Shown here piece by piece: positions 43,154 to 53,099 of a DNA stretch of 64,000 nucleotides (position 1 is the stretch's first letter; the number at the start of each line of letters is the position of its first letter). The position numbers were made by a program, and so were the translations under genes. Below the pieces are notes generated by a model. The model was not told where the DNA came from, did no database searches, and worked only from the letters and a program-made list of their open reading frames with translations. Where the stretch lies: positions 186,001-250,000 of the forward strand of contig NZ_JAKNQY010000006.1 of NCBI RefSeq assembly GCF_024494355.1, given 5' to 3'. Source of the DNA: Pseudomonas sp. Q11 (lineage in GTDB: Bacteria > Pseudomonadota > Gammaproteobacteria > Pseudomonadales > Pseudomonadaceae).

Positions 43154-43978
43154 TTACGACCTTTCATGCGCCAGCACCTGACGGGCACGCCGCAGTACCG
43201 GCGCATCAATCATCTGGCCATCCAGTCGAAACGCTCCGCCTTCATGTTCAGCCGCGGCCAAGACTTTGCGTGCCCACGCCAACTCCTCACTAACCGGCGC
43301 AAAAACTTTCTGCACTGCTGCCACCTGTGCTGGATGAATACACAGCAAACCATCAAAGCCCATACCGCGGGCGCGTCGTGCGGCGTGTGACAACGCATCG
43401 AGATCACTGATGTCGGGAAAAACTGTATCGATCGGTGCCGCCAAGCCTGCTGCCGCGCTGTGCAACACCAATTGATAGCGAGCATGGTCGATGATCGTTG
43501 CGCCTCCTTCGGCACCTTGGGTACCCAGATCCAGGGCCAGATCCAAGCCACCGAAACTCAAGCGTTCCACCCCTGAGGCGCCTACGATTTGCTCTAGGGC
43601 AAGAAGTCCCTTGGCCGTTTCGATCAGTGGCCATACGGGTTTTGCGCAAACTGATAATGCCTCGACCTGATCCACGCCTTCTGTTTTGGGCAGAATCACG
43701 CCGATGACCCCCGGGTGCCGGGCACAAAAATCAATGTCGGCGGCATGCTCTGCATGATCAGGAGCATTAATGCGTACCATCACGCGCGCCTGGCGATGAC
43801 TGCGTAAAAATTCCGCCAGGTGGTGCCGGGCCTGTTGTTTGAGCGGTTCTTCTACAGCGTCCTCAAAATCAACGATAACCCGCCCTGCTCCGCTGGCCAG
43901 CGCCTTGGCGAAACGCTCCGGGCGACTCCCCGGAACGAACAGTGCAGTGACGATCGCAGGCCCATTCCGATTACTCAT
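43154..43978 (-). CDS. ccl: Citramalyl-CoA lyase (HpcH/HpaI-CitE family)
   Basis: 274 aa. Splits citramalyl-CoA to acetyl-CoA and pyruvate, the last step of itaconate breakdown. LFVPGSRPERFAKA, VIVDFEDAVEE (metal-binding acid), LPKTEGVDQV and LIETAKGLLALEQI are the CitE-family motifs. The start overlaps the ict stop by four bases (ATGA). Gene order matches the P. aeruginosa PA0878-PA0883 operon, on which the naming rests. Confidence 0.88.
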   Translation of the reverse strand: MSNRNGPAIVTALFVPGSRPERFAKALASGAGRVIVDFEDAVEEPLKQQARHHLAEFLRSHRQARVMVRINAPDHAEHAADIDFCARHPGVIGVILPKTEGVDQVEALSVCAKPVWPLIETAKGLLALEQIVGASGVERLSFGGLDLALDLGTQGAEGGATIIDHARYQLVLHSAAAGLAAPIDTVFPDISDLDALSHAARRARGMGFDGLLCIHPAQVAAVQKVFAPVSEELAWARKVLAAAEHEGGAFRLDGQMIDAPVLRRARQVLAHERS

Positions 43979-45180
43979 ATAATCGCTTCCTGTTTCATCT
44001 TCGCGATGGCGTCGCGGGTGTATCCGAGCTCAATCAGAATGGTTTCACTGTGCTCGCCCAATGCAGGGACTGCGCCCATACGCGGTTCGAACGCACTATT
44101 GATTGCCGGTGGCAACAAAGCCGGCAACACGCCTGCCGGACTGCCGATATCAACCCAGCGTTTGCGCGCCTTGAGTTGCGGGTGGTTCCACAACCCACGC
44201 ATGTCATTGACGTTGGCGTTGGCAATTTGCGCACGATCCAGCCGCTCGACGATTTGCGTTACGTTCAGATCAGCGAAGGTGTCGATAATGATTTGTCGCA
44301 GCGCCTTGCGGTTAGCCGAGCGTTTGACGTTGGCGCAAAACCGCTCGTCCTGTTTGAGATTCGGCATCAGCAGAACCTGATCACAAAACGCCGACCATTC
44401 ACGCTCGTTCTGCAAGCCCAGCATGACCGCCCCGTCATCACCGGCAGGAAACGGACCATAGGGGTAAATCGTTGCGTGGGAAGCGCCTGCGCGAGGCGGC
44501 GGCGCCGCACCGTCGTAAGCGTAATACAGGGGAAAACTCATCCACTCGGCCAGGCTTTCAAGCATGCTGACATCAACGCGGCTACCCTGCCCTGTTCGGC
44601 CACGCAACAGGAGTGCCGACAGTACGCCGCTGTACGCGTACATACCCGCCGCAATGTCAGCAATTGAGCACCCGGCCTTTGCCATGTCCTCCTCACCCGC
44701 ACCGCCAGTAACCGAAAGAAAACCGCTCTCGCTCTGGATCAACAGGTCATAAGCCTTCTTCTCCGAGTAGGGTCCGCCCTCCCCGTAGCCGGAAATATCA
44801 CAGACGATCAACTGCGGGTACTTCTCGTGCAGCGCTTCAAAAGACAATCCCATCCGCGCCGCGGCACCTGGCGCAAGGTTCTGAACCAAGACATCGGCTT
44901 TAGCAAGGAGCGCTTCGAGAACGTTGTCGGCGCCTTGCGCTTTGACGTCCAGCGCCAGACTCTCCTTGGAGCGGTTGCACCATACGAAGTGCGATGCCAG
45001 ACCGTTGGTACGAGTGTCATATCCGCGTGCAAAATCGCCGACATTAGGCCGCTCGACCTTGATCACGCGCGCGCCCATATCCGCCAGCTGACGCGTGCAA
45101 AAGGGTGCGGCGATCGCGTGTTCAAGGCTGACGACCGTGATGCCGTCCAGCGGGCGCGGCCTATCATTGTGTTTACTCAT
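43975..45180 (-). CDS. ict: Itaconate CoA-transferase (CaiB/BaiF family III)
   Basis: 401 aa. Activates itaconate to itaconyl-CoA with succinyl-CoA as donor. VVSLEHAIAAPFCTRQLADMG at the N-terminus and Asp145 (KKAYDLLIQSESGFLS) as catalytic Asp fit family III and the PA0882 type. Six bases separate it from the PrpD-family gene upstream, so it is translated in the same operon. Confidence 0.88.
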   Translation of the reverse strand: MSKHNDRPRPLDGITVVSLEHAIAAPFCTRQLADMGARVIKVERPNVGDFARGYDTRTNGLASHFVWCNRSKESLALDVKAQGADNVLEALLAKADVLVQNLAPGAAARMGLSFEALHEKYPQLIVCDISGYGEGGPYSEKKAYDLLIQSESGFLSVTGGAGEEDMAKAGCSIADIAAGMYAYSGVLSALLLRGRTGQGSRVDVSMLESLAEWMSFPLYYAYDGAAPPPRAGASHATIYPYGPFPAGDDGAVMLGLQNEREWSAFCDQVLLMPNLKQDERFCANVKRSANRKALRQIIIDTFADLNVTQIVERLDRAQIANANVNDMRGLWNHPQLKARKRWVDIGSPAGVLPALLPPAINSAFEPRMGAVPALGEHSETILIELGYTRDAIAKMKQEAII

Positions 45181-45186
45181 AAACGG

Positions 45187-46539
45187 TTACTCCGCCAAAG
45201 TGGACAGGTCTTGGGTTTCACGCAACGCCCAGACACGGCCAATCAGAAGATTGGCGTGATCGACCGTTCGGGCTGCGGAAAATGCGAGCAACTGGCGGAA
45301 CTTTTCCTCCAGTTCAGGCCGGGACAAGGTGTTGCCCGGATCACCCTTAGGCTCATCGCAACGGCCAAAGAGCACGCGTCCATCGGTCGTGGTGACCTGC
45401 ACACGGCCCAGCCAGCGCTGGGGGTAAGCGCGGTCGACTTGCAGATCGAGCTCCATGCTGACGTTTTTGGCGAACGCTACGACATCTGGATCGGTCAGCG
45501 CCATTTGGTCGAACTCGATGAGACCGGCCTTGGCGTGTACCGCAATCAAACCCAGCACAGTACCCATGGAGAACTTGGCCTGATGCACGGTTTTCGGTAC
45601 GACGACACGGCCCAGCACGTCGATGGCTGCTTGATGGACATGCGTGACCACCTTGGCGATGTGCTTGTGGGTCAGGCCCTGCTCACGCATCAGGGTCAGC
45701 AATGCATCCGCGGCGGGATGGGTGTGGCGACACGAGGCGTGGAATTTGAAAGAGGTTTCAAGCAACGCCCAACGACTGCCCAGGCCCAGTGATAATTTGC
45801 TCGGATCGGCATCGCTGGACATGCCTGCAGCCATGCCTTGGTCACCCTCCAGAATATTGCGTGCCCCGGATAGACCTTCTTCAGTCAAGTACGCGGCGAG
45901 CAAACCGTCAGCGGCGGCTTTGGCCGTGTGCAGTTGCTTGGAGTCTGCGGCGTCGCGCAAGAACTCCCATAACCCGGCGGCCTGGGTGCCAGCAGTGCCC
46001 AAGAGGTTGATGAACTGTTCCTTGTTGAATCCAAGTAGCTTGCCTACCGCCACCGCTGACGCCAGCGTACCGACGGTCGCGGTGGTGTGGAAAACCCGGT
46101 AGTGCGAACGACCCAGAAACTCACCGATACGAATGCCGGCCTCATAGCCGGCAACCGCCGCCAACAACAGGTCACGACCGGATTTGCCGCGCTCCTGCGC
46201 GGCGGCCAACACCGCCGGAAAGACCACGGTCGCCGGATGCAGCACCGAACTGTTATGCAAGTCATCCTGCTCGACCAGGTGCGATGAAGCACCGTTGACC
46301 AAGGCAGCAAAATACGCCGAAGTGCCGCGACCATTGACCAGTATTTTGGCGTTACCGTCCGCAGGCCCCATCTTTTGCGCATAACGCTCGAACAACGGGA
46401 TCGGGTGCGCGCCCAGGCTGGCAAACGCTGAACCGAGCCAGTCCAGGAACAAGTCTTCAGTGCGATCGAGAACACTGACCGGGATGCTGGCGTACTCCAG
46501 TTCTGCGAGGAACTGCGCCAGCTGTTGTGTATGACTCAT
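45187..46539 (-). CDS. MmgE/PrpD-family protein of the itaconate operon
   Basis: 450 aa. MmgE/PrpD proteins include 2-methylcitrate dehydratase and cis-aconitate decarboxylase. Seen: DLFLDWLGSAFASLGAHP, GASSHLVEQDDLHN, LHPATVVFPAVLAAAQE and CRHTHPAADALL. In P. aeruginosa the matching gene (PA0881) lies in the same operon without a proven step; it could act on a side product or an isomer. AGGAG precedes ATG 46539; a longer frame would pass over this site. Confidence 0.87.
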   Translation of the reverse strand: MSHTQQLAQFLAELEYASIPVSVLDRTEDLFLDWLGSAFASLGAHPIPLFERYAQKMGPADGNAKILVNGRGTSAYFAALVNGASSHLVEQDDLHNSSVLHPATVVFPAVLAAAQERGKSGRDLLLAAVAGYEAGIRIGEFLGRSHYRVFHTTATVGTLASAVAVGKLLGFNKEQFINLLGTAGTQAAGLWEFLRDAADSKQLHTAKAAADGLLAAYLTEEGLSGARNILEGDQGMAAGMSSDADPSKLSLGLGSRWALLETSFKFHASCRHTHPAADALLTLMREQGLTHKHIAKVVTHVHQAAIDVLGRVVVPKTVHQAKFSMGTVLGLIAVHAKAGLIEFDQMALTDPDVVAFAKNVSMELDLQVDRAYPQRWLGRVQVTTTDGRVLFGRCDEPKGDPGNTLSRPELEEKFRQLLAFSAARTVDHANLLIGRVWALRETQDLSTLAE

Positions 46540-46549
46540 GACAGGCTCC

Positions 46550-47710
46550 TTAGAAGCTGCGCGGCAGTTCCAGCAGATGCTCGGCAACGTAAGACAGGAT
46601 CAGATTGGTAGAGATTGGCGCTACCTGGTACAGCCGGGTCTCGCGGAATTTGCGTTCCACGTCGTACTCGCAGGCGAAACCGAAACCACCGTGGGTTTGC
46701 AGACAAGCATTGGCGGCCTCCCAGGAAGCCTTCGCCGCCAGGTACTTGGCCATGTTGGCGCTGGCACCGGCATTGATGCCGCTGTCGTATTCCTCGCAGG
46801 CACGCCAGCGCATCAGGTCTGCGGCCTCGATTTCGATATGGGCTTCGGCAATCGGAAACTGCACACCCTGGTTCTGGCCGATAGGACGACCAAACACCAC
46901 CCGGTCACGGGCATATGAGGCCGACTTTTCAATAAACCACCGACCGTCGCCGATGCATTCGGCAGCGATCAATGTGCGCTCGGCATTCAAGCCATCGAGG
47001 ATGTAGCGGAAGCCCTTGCCCTCTTCGCCGATGAGGCTGTCGGCAGGAATTTCCAGGTTGTCGAAGAACAGCTCGTTGGTCTCGTGATTGACCATGTTGG
47101 CGATCGGCTGCACGGTCAGGCCATTGCCGATGGCTTCGCGCAGGTCGACGAGGAAGATCGACATGCCCTCGGACTTTTTCTTCACCTCAGCCAGCGGCGT
47201 GGTGCGCGCCAGCAGGATCATCAGGTCGGAATGCTGGATGCGTGAAATCCAGACTTTCTGCCCGTTGATGACGTATTTGTCGCCTTTGCGCACGGCCGTG
47301 GTTTTGATCTTGGTGGTGTCGGTTCCCGTGGTCGGCTCAGTAACCCCCATTGATTGCAGGCGCAACTTGCCACTGGCGAGCTTTGGCAGGTAATAACTCT
47401 TTTGAGCCTCGCTACCGTGACGCAGCAGGGTAAACATGTTGTACATCTGCCCGTGAATAGTCCCGGAATTACCGCCGCAATGATTGACCTCTTCCAAAAT
47501 AACCGACGCTTCGGCCAGCCCAAGGCCGGAACCACCATATTCTTCGGGGATCATCGCCGACAACCAGCCGGCTTGGGTCATGGCACGGACGAAGGCTTCG
47601 GGAAAACCTTTTCGCTCATCGATTTCGCGCCAGTACGCCGCGTCAAATTCGCCGCACAGCGCTCGCACGCCTTCACGAATTGCATTGAGTTCTTCATTGT
47701 TGCGTTGCAT
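46550..47710 (-). CDS. Acyl-CoA dehydrogenase of the itaconate operon (PA0879-like)
   Basis: 386 aa FAD enzyme. VTEPTTGTD and KVWISRIQHSDL form the FAD site; QTHGGFGFACEYDVER is the C-terminal domain motif. The Glu of medium-chain enzymes (YEGT) is absent (QVAPISTNL), but the alternative base used by isovaleryl-CoA and long-chain enzymes is present in LNAERTLIA. The likely substrate is a C5 dicarboxyl-CoA such as methylsuccinyl-CoA; this is inference from the operon. Confidence 0.9.
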   Translation of the reverse strand: MQRNNEELNAIREGVRALCGEFDAAYWREIDERKGFPEAFVRAMTQAGWLSAMIPEEYGGSGLGLAEASVILEEVNHCGGNSGTIHGQMYNMFTLLRHGSEAQKSYYLPKLASGKLRLQSMGVTEPTTGTDTTKIKTTAVRKGDKYVINGQKVWISRIQHSDLMILLARTTPLAEVKKKSEGMSIFLVDLREAIGNGLTVQPIANMVNHETNELFFDNLEIPADSLIGEEGKGFRYILDGLNAERTLIAAECIGDGRWFIEKSASYARDRVVFGRPIGQNQGVQFPIAEAHIEIEAADLMRWRACEEYDSGINAGASANMAKYLAAKASWEAANACLQTHGGFGFACEYDVERKFRETRLYQVAPISTNLILSYVAEHLLELPRSF

Positions 47711-47750
47711 GTCTATCGCTCTCAGGGTGCGTGGAAGTAAGTCAGCTCAC

Positions 47751-48578
47751 TCAGTCGAAAACCAGGTCAGCGATCTGGGCCAGACCACCCTCATTACTCG
47801 CCCACAGCTCCGCGCGACCAGGCCCGAGAACGGTTCCACCGACGTCGAACGGCTGTGGCGCAATCAATGGGCGCACACCGCGGAAATTGAACGCGCGTGG
47901 TTGGGCGTAGGGATGGGCACGAAGGAATGCCTGAAGATTCAGCGTTGCGATCAAGGGGCCGTGGACGACTTTTTCGGGGTAGCCCTCGACATCCACGACA
48001 TAAGGCACGTCGTAATGAATCCGGTGGCCGTTGAACGTGATTGCGGAATAACGGAACAACAGCACGGCGTCGGGGGAGACGGTTTCGTGCCATTGCGCCA
48101 GCGGAGCCGGGTGACCGGGCGCGAGGTTCGGCGCAGTCATTTCACGATAGACAATGTCCTGTTCTTCGCGAATGCACAGCTGCCCGTCCTGGGAAAACTC
48201 GTGGTTTACCGTCACGAAGAGCAACTGCCCGCTGCGACCGTTTTTTTCCTCGATGCGGGTAATGGTGGACAAGCGTGAAGCTTGGGTTCCAGCGCGTAGC
48301 GGCTGGATGAATTCGATCCGGCTGCCGGCCCACATACGATTGCGCCGGGCCGCTGGCGGTAGGAAGCCACCCCGGGCCGGATGGCCATCCTCGCCCAAAC
48401 CGGACGGCGCGACAGGCTCCTGAAAAAAGCACCAGTGCCACAGTGCTGGAAGTGCCGCCCCCGGCTTTAACGGTGGCACGCCGAAGGTCGCGGCCACCCG
48501 TTTAAGCAGACTGGTGCCCAAGTCGTCGGTTGCTTCTTCGGTGTTGCCGAGCCACGCTTTAAGGTCGTGATTACTCAT
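47751..48578 (-). CDS. ich: Itaconyl-CoA hydratase (MaoC/HTD2-type)
   Basis: 275 aa double-hotdog hydratase that turns itaconyl-CoA into citramalyl-CoA. The C-terminal hotdog carries the active-site block RYSAITFNGHRIHYD with Asn183, His185, His188 and Asp190. FNFRGVRPLIAPQPFDVGG ends the fold. The frame opens one codon earlier at a TTG, but ATG 48578 is the natural start. First gene of the operon, 131 bases from the divergent LysR gene. Confidence 0.88.
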   Translation of the reverse strand: MSNHDLKAWLGNTEEATDDLGTSLLKRVAATFGVPPLKPGAALPALWHWCFFQEPVAPSGLGEDGHPARGGFLPPAARRNRMWAGSRIEFIQPLRAGTQASRLSTITRIEEKNGRSGQLLFVTVNHEFSQDGQLCIREEQDIVYREMTAPNLAPGHPAPLAQWHETVSPDAVLLFRYSAITFNGHRIHYDVPYVVDVEGYPEKVVHGPLIATLNLQAFLRAHPYAQPRAFNFRGVRPLIAPQPFDVGGTVLGPGRAELWASNEGGLAQIADLVFD

Positions 48579-48709
48579 CAAATTTGCATCCTCGGTATGT
48601 TGCGTTACGACCGATGATGCGAGTGGCGTAGTGTTCTGTGAATCTACTTTTCTTTAATCCATCGTTAATCCAGTATTAACACCAAAGACATTCAAACGAG
48701 ACTTGCGGC

Positions 48710-49597
48710 ATGCACTTTGATTTGACTGATCTGCGCCTGTTCATCCACATAGCCGAAGCCACCAGCTTGAGCCAGGGTGCCCGCCGGGCATTTATGTCAC
48801 CTGCTGCGGCGAGCGTGCGTATCAAGGCGCTGGAGGCGCAGTTGAACAACCATTTGCTGTATCGCGACAGCAAGGGCGTCGAATTGACCGACGCGGGTTG
48901 CAGGCTGTTGCAACACGCACGGTTGATCATGCGTCAGGTGGGATATTTGAAAACCGAGTTCACCGAGTTCGGCACCGATTCCTCCGGGCATATCCGTATT
49001 TTTGCCAATACCACGGCCGTCACGGAGTTTTTGCCCGAATTACTTGCCGGGTTCCTCGCGCAACGGCCCGGCGTGACCGTGGACCTGCGGGAACGGTTGT
49101 CCCGCGACATCATTCGAGGCGTGCTCGATGGTTCGACGGACATCGGTATTATTGCCGGCCCGGTGGCGGCGAAAAATCTGCAAGTGCTGCAATTCAGTAC
49201 TGACCGACTGGTGCTCATAGTACCCGAGGGCCACGAACTGACCCGGCGTAAACACATCAAGCTGCGAGATACCGTTGCCTTTCACCACGTCGGTATGCAA
49301 GAAGGCAGTACCCTCCAGGCATTTGTACGCGATAAAGCCGAATTGATGGGTGAAACTCTGCTCTGGCGAATTCAGTTGTCCAGTTTCGAAGCAGTCTGCC
49401 GCATGGTTGAAGCAGGCGTAGGCATAGGTGTGATTCCGGAGTCAGCCGCCCTGCGCAATAGCAAAACAATGAAACTGGCCATTCTGGAGCTAGACGAACC
49501 CTGGGTGGTTCGCGACCGCAGCATTCTCATTCGGGATTTCGATGCATTGCCAGGATGCGTCAAAGCACTGATCAGTCTCTTGCGAGAGCATCAATGA
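48710..49597 (+). CDS. LysR-family regulator of the itaconate operon (ItcR-like)
   Basis: 295 aa. MHFDLTDLRLFIHIAEATSLSQGARRAFMSPAAASVRIKALE is the DNA-binding domain. It is divergent from ich, as PA0877/ItcR is in P. aeruginosa, where itaconate is the inducer. Same role is inferred here. Confidence 0.88.
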   Translation: MHFDLTDLRLFIHIAEATSLSQGARRAFMSPAAASVRIKALEAQLNNHLLYRDSKGVELTDAGCRLLQHARLIMRQVGYLKTEFTEFGTDSSGHIRIFANTTAVTEFLPELLAGFLAQRPGVTVDLRERLSRDIIRGVLDGSTDIGIIAGPVAAKNLQVLQFSTDRLVLIVPEGHELTRRKHIKLRDTVAFHHVGMQEGSTLQAFVRDKAELMGETLLWRIQLSSFEAVCRMVEAGVGIGVIPESAALRNSKTMKLAILELDEPWVVRDRSILIRDFDALPGCVKALISLLREHQ

Positions 49598-49626
49598 AAC
49601 CAGCTTAGGCCTCGAAGCCTTAGACC

Positions 49627-50505
49627 TCAGGTCAAACGGGTTCCCGACATCAAACCTTCGGTCAGCAACGACACCAGAGGCTGGACCAAATGCTGCGTAC
49701 GCAATCCTTCGCCGATTACCGCCACTTCCGTCGTAGGCAACGTCGGCAGCTTTTCCGAGGGCTCGACAATCCGCATGCCCTCCTGCAGGAATGAAGTGCC
49801 CAGCGCGGTAATGCCGAGTCCAGCCGCGACAGCGGCCTGAACGCCAATCAAGTTGCTGGCAAGACAGGCTGAAGACCATTCACGTCGTACCGACGCCATC
49901 GCTTCGATCATGATTGCGCGGTAGGCACACGGTGGGCGCATCATCACCAGGCGAACCGGGCGCGCGGCTTCGATTTCATAGTCTTTGGCCGCGATCCACA
50001 CCAGCGGCTCGCGCCAAATGATTCGGCCACGCTGAGCGTTGTTGCTGATCTTGCGTTTGGCAATCACTACATCCAGTTGGCCGGCTTCGTAGTCGCTCAA
50101 CAGGTCGTTACTCAGGCCTGTTGTGAGTTCAAGCTGGACATCCGGGTAAAGCTTGCTGAATCGCGACAACAGCTTGGGCAACTGTGTGGGCACGAGATTT
50201 TCGGAGATCCCCAGACGTAACAGGTTAACCGCCGCCGGCTCCTTGATTTCCCGAACGAAATTGTCGAAGTGCACCATCATCTTGCGCGCGCCGACCAGCA
50301 GGCGCTCGCCGTCCGGCGTCAGGGTCAAGGCACGACTGGTACGTTCGAACACCCGCAGGCCCAGCACTTCTTCCAGGCGGATGATCTTCTGGCTGACCGC
50401 CGATTGCGAGCGGGAAATCACGTCGGCCGCTGCGGTAAAACTGCCGGTTTCCGCCACGGCAATGAACGCCCGCAACAAATCGATTTCAACGTCTCCAGCT
50501 TGCAT
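49627..50505 (-). CDS. LysR-family transcriptional regulator
   Basis: 292 aa. VEIDLLRAFIAVAETGSFTAAADVISRSQSAVSQKI is the helix-turn-helix, and RLEEVLGLRVFERTSR follows. Convergent with the ItcR-like gene (29 bases between stops), divergent from the NTF2-like gene at 50703 (197 bases), which is the nearest candidate target. Confidence 0.87.
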   Translation of the reverse strand: MQAGDVEIDLLRAFIAVAETGSFTAAADVISRSQSAVSQKIIRLEEVLGLRVFERTSRALTLTPDGERLLVGARKMMVHFDNFVREIKEPAAVNLLRLGISENLVPTQLPKLLSRFSKLYPDVQLELTTGLSNDLLSDYEAGQLDVVIAKRKISNNAQRGRIIWREPLVWIAAKDYEIEAARPVRLVMMRPPCAYRAIMIEAMASVRREWSSACLASNLIGVQAAVAAGLGITALGTSFLQEGMRIVEPSEKLPTLPTTEVAVIGEGLRTQHLVQPLVSLLTEGLMSGTRLT

Positions 50506-50702
50506 GATGAATTCGCCTTTCTACTAGATGCCATTAACTTTATGCGTTTGTGTTCTTGATAGCAAACTTCGAATATCACCGTCATGGCGCTTTATCTTCG
50601 CACTGGCACGGGCCCATAGCTCACAGGCACTGACCCACTGAGATCTATTTAGCGTCACCACTGACGGGGCCTTGATGCCCCAAAAAACCGAGGACTCTCT
50701 AA

Positions 50703-51116
50703 ATGGTGGACCATAAAGCTGTAGAAATTGTTGAACGCTTCTGGCGTGAAGTCTGGCAGGCGAAAGACCCGCAAGCTGCCGCGCGCTTTGTTGCAGAGGA
50801 CTTTGTCATTACCTCTGGCGGCGTCGATACTGTCGGGCGCGAAGCCTTTATAGAGTGGATCGGCGTTTTCCTGTCGAAAATCGAAGACTTCAACTTTGGC
50901 AGTATCGAAACTTTCCAAAACAAGGATGGCACTCGTGTGGCTTCGCGCTGGAAGCTCACCGGGAAAAACCTGGGTTTCATCGGCGGACGCCCATGCCGCA
51001 CGCCCTTTGAAATGCTTGGCACTGCCGTCTGGGAAGTTCGACCGGATGGCGTGTTGGCGCACAACTGGGTTGAACGCAACGCCCTGGAAGTTCATCGCGA
51101 CTTGATGGCTCTCTAA
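50703..51116 (+). CDS. NTF2-like (SnoaL/limonene-epoxide-hydrolase fold) protein
   Basis: 137 aa. The cone-shaped NTF2 fold is indicated by VEIVERFWREVWQAKDPQAAARFVAEDFV at the start and by RPDGVLAHNWVERNALEVHRDLM at the end. No clear catalytic set can be named. Divergent from a LysR gene. May be a small isomerase, hydrolase or carrier. Confidence 0.8.
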   Translation: MVDHKAVEIVERFWREVWQAKDPQAAARFVAEDFVITSGGVDTVGREAFIEWIGVFLSKIEDFNFGSIETFQNKDGTRVASRWKLTGKNLGFIGGRPCRTPFEMLGTAVWEVRPDGVLAHNWVERNALEVHRDLMAL

Positions 51117-51208
51117 GTTCTCCCGCAGCAGCTCGGTTCCAAACCAACTCCCTCGACCCTCGTCCACGCAACGCAGTTGAGGGAGTCATTAATCAATGAG
51201 GCTATCGA

Positions 51209-51469
51209 ATGAAGACCTTTCTTCCATGGGTGACACTCGCCTGTGCCTGCTCTGTCATGGCACAACCGGAAAACAATGAAAGCGCGACAAAAGTTGAGAA
51301 GTACCACTACGGGATGGAACTGGATATTGCCAGTGTCATTTCCACCACGGAGCCGGCAGACAAATGCAACGCATCGCCGGTAACGATGATTTATCGCGAC
51401 ACCGAAGGTCATATCAAAGGTCTGGAATATATCGTGCTGGCACCGGATTGTGCCGCTACAAACGGCTGA
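51209..51469 (+). CDS. Secreted DUF2790 protein
   Basis: 86 aa. A signal peptide (MKTFLPWVTLACACSVMAQ) is followed by the DUF2790 domain: KYHYGMELDIASVIS, CNASPVTMIYRD and a Gly-rich end with Cys (YIVLAPDC). Two Cys could form a disulfide. Pseudomonas carries many copies; function unknown. GAGG precedes ATG 51209. Ten bases from the convergent MFS stop. Confidence 0.87.
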   Translation: MKTFLPWVTLACACSVMAQPENNESATKVEKYHYGMELDIASVISTTEPADKCNASPVTMIYRDTEGHIKGLEYIVLAPDCAATNG

Positions 51470-51479
51470 AATCATTGAC

Positions 51480-52817
51480 TTATGGTGTCGGGACTTGCGC
51501 ACCAAGAAGCGGCTCGATACGTGGCGTACGCACCATGCACATCATGATCAATATCCCCACCACCAGTAACCCGGTCACGGCAAACAGCCCATAGGCAAAA
51601 CTGCCGGTAGCCGTTTTGATAGCGCCCATCAAGTAAGGTCCGACAAAACCGCCCACCATGCCAACGGTGTTCACGTAAGCAATGCCACCGGGCGCAGCGC
51701 CCGCCGGCAAGTAACTCATGGGCATGGCGAGGATGATCGGCATCGCCGAAAAAACGCCGAGTGCAGCCAGGGTCAGGCCGACAATACTCAAGCCAAAATT
51801 ACCCTGCACGAAAGGCAACATCCCGAAACCGATGGCGGCCATTAATGAGCAAAATGAAATATGCGCACGACGCTCCAGCCGTCGATCGGAATGCCGGGAG
51901 ATCAAGATCATGCCAACCGTGGTGATGCTGTAAGGCACCATCGCCCACAGGCCGATTTCCGTCCCCGTGGTCAAGCCGGCGTCACGCAGCATCATGGGCA
52001 TCCAGAAGTTCACCGCGTTATGCCCACAAACGATGGTGAACCAGGTGATGGCGATGAGATGGATGGTCGGCCCGCGTAGCGCGCCGATGAAGCCGTCATC
52101 GCGTGCAGGCTGAAAACTGGCCAGATGACGGATCACTTGGACTTTTTCATCGGCTCGCAACCACCTGCAGGTAGCCGGACCATCAGACAGCAGCCACAGC
52201 GCCAGGAAACCCAGCACAATCGAAGGAATGCCCTCAATAACAAACAGCCATTGCCAGCCTTGCAGCCCCGCCATTCCTTGGAATACGTCGAGAATCATCC
52301 CTGACAATGGTGCTCCTGCAACCCCGGCGATGGCCGAACCGCAGAGAAAAATGGCGGCCATCTGCGCCCGTCGAGCCGGTGGAAACCAAAAGGTCAGGTA
52401 CAACAATACACCCGGCGCAAAACCGGCCTCGAATGCACCCAGCAGCAACCGCATCAGATAAAACGAAGTTGGGCTTTGGACCAGCATGGTGCAGCTAGAG
52501 ACAAAACCCCAGCCGATCATGATGCGGGCAATGGTGATGCGCGCACCGAGGCGTTTCATCAGCAGGTTGCTCGGGATCTCGCAGCAGATGTAGCCAAAGA
52601 AGAAAATTCCGGCACCCATACCGTATACAGCGTCCGTAAAGTTCAGGTCCGCTTTCATATGCAGCGCGGCAAAGCCGACGTTAACCCTGTCCAGGTAGGC
52701 GAACACGTAGCAAACGAACAGAAATGGCATCAGCCGCCAGGCAATCTTGCGATAAACGGGATCGTTATCATCGATCGGCGACACAACGCCATGAGCGTTG
52801 GTGGGTGTTGAATGCAT
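51480..52817 (-). CDS. MFS transporter, anion:cation symporter type
   Basis: 445 aa, twelve membrane segments. PFLFVCYVFAYLDRVNVGFA in segment 1 and FWFPPARRAQMAAIF are signatures of the ACS family (tartrate, phthalate, glucarate, hydroxyphenylacetate carriers). AGGAG precedes ATG 52817. With the DHAP-dioxygenase-type cupin upstream in the same direction it may import an aromatic acid or a C4-C6 acid. Confidence 0.9.
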   Translation of the reverse strand: MHSTPTNAHGVVSPIDDNDPVYRKIAWRLMPFLFVCYVFAYLDRVNVGFAALHMKADLNFTDAVYGMGAGIFFFGYICCEIPSNLLMKRLGARITIARIMIGWGFVSSCTMLVQSPTSFYLMRLLLGAFEAGFAPGVLLYLTFWFPPARRAQMAAIFLCGSAIAGVAGAPLSGMILDVFQGMAGLQGWQWLFVIEGIPSIVLGFLALWLLSDGPATCRWLRADEKVQVIRHLASFQPARDDGFIGALRGPTIHLIAITWFTIVCGHNAVNFWMPMMLRDAGLTTGTEIGLWAMVPYSITTVGMILISRHSDRRLERRAHISFCSLMAAIGFGMLPFVQGNFGLSIVGLTLAALGVFSAMPIILAMPMSYLPAGAAPGGIAYVNTVGMVGGFVGPYLMGAIKTATGSFAYGLFAVTGLLVVGILIMMCMVRTPRIEPLLGAQVPTP

Positions 52818-53099
52818 GGGTTTAATCTCCTGCTGATATTGTTATTGGATGCGGAAGAGTTACGTTGATGAATCAATGTCCGTCTTTTTAGAGTCAGCGC
52901 GATTGGGCAAGTCCATCCAGCCCCATGGAAGTTCAAATACGTACAAGCCGCGAACAAAATGAACAAAACGTCAATTCATTTTGAATTCGCGGTCACGACG
53001 CTGTAATCACCGGATAAAGCGATGCCGTCATCGAGACTTTCAATTCGATGGCAATTAACGCTTTGGAAACTTTTCTTACCCGTTATTTTTCAAGGCGGA

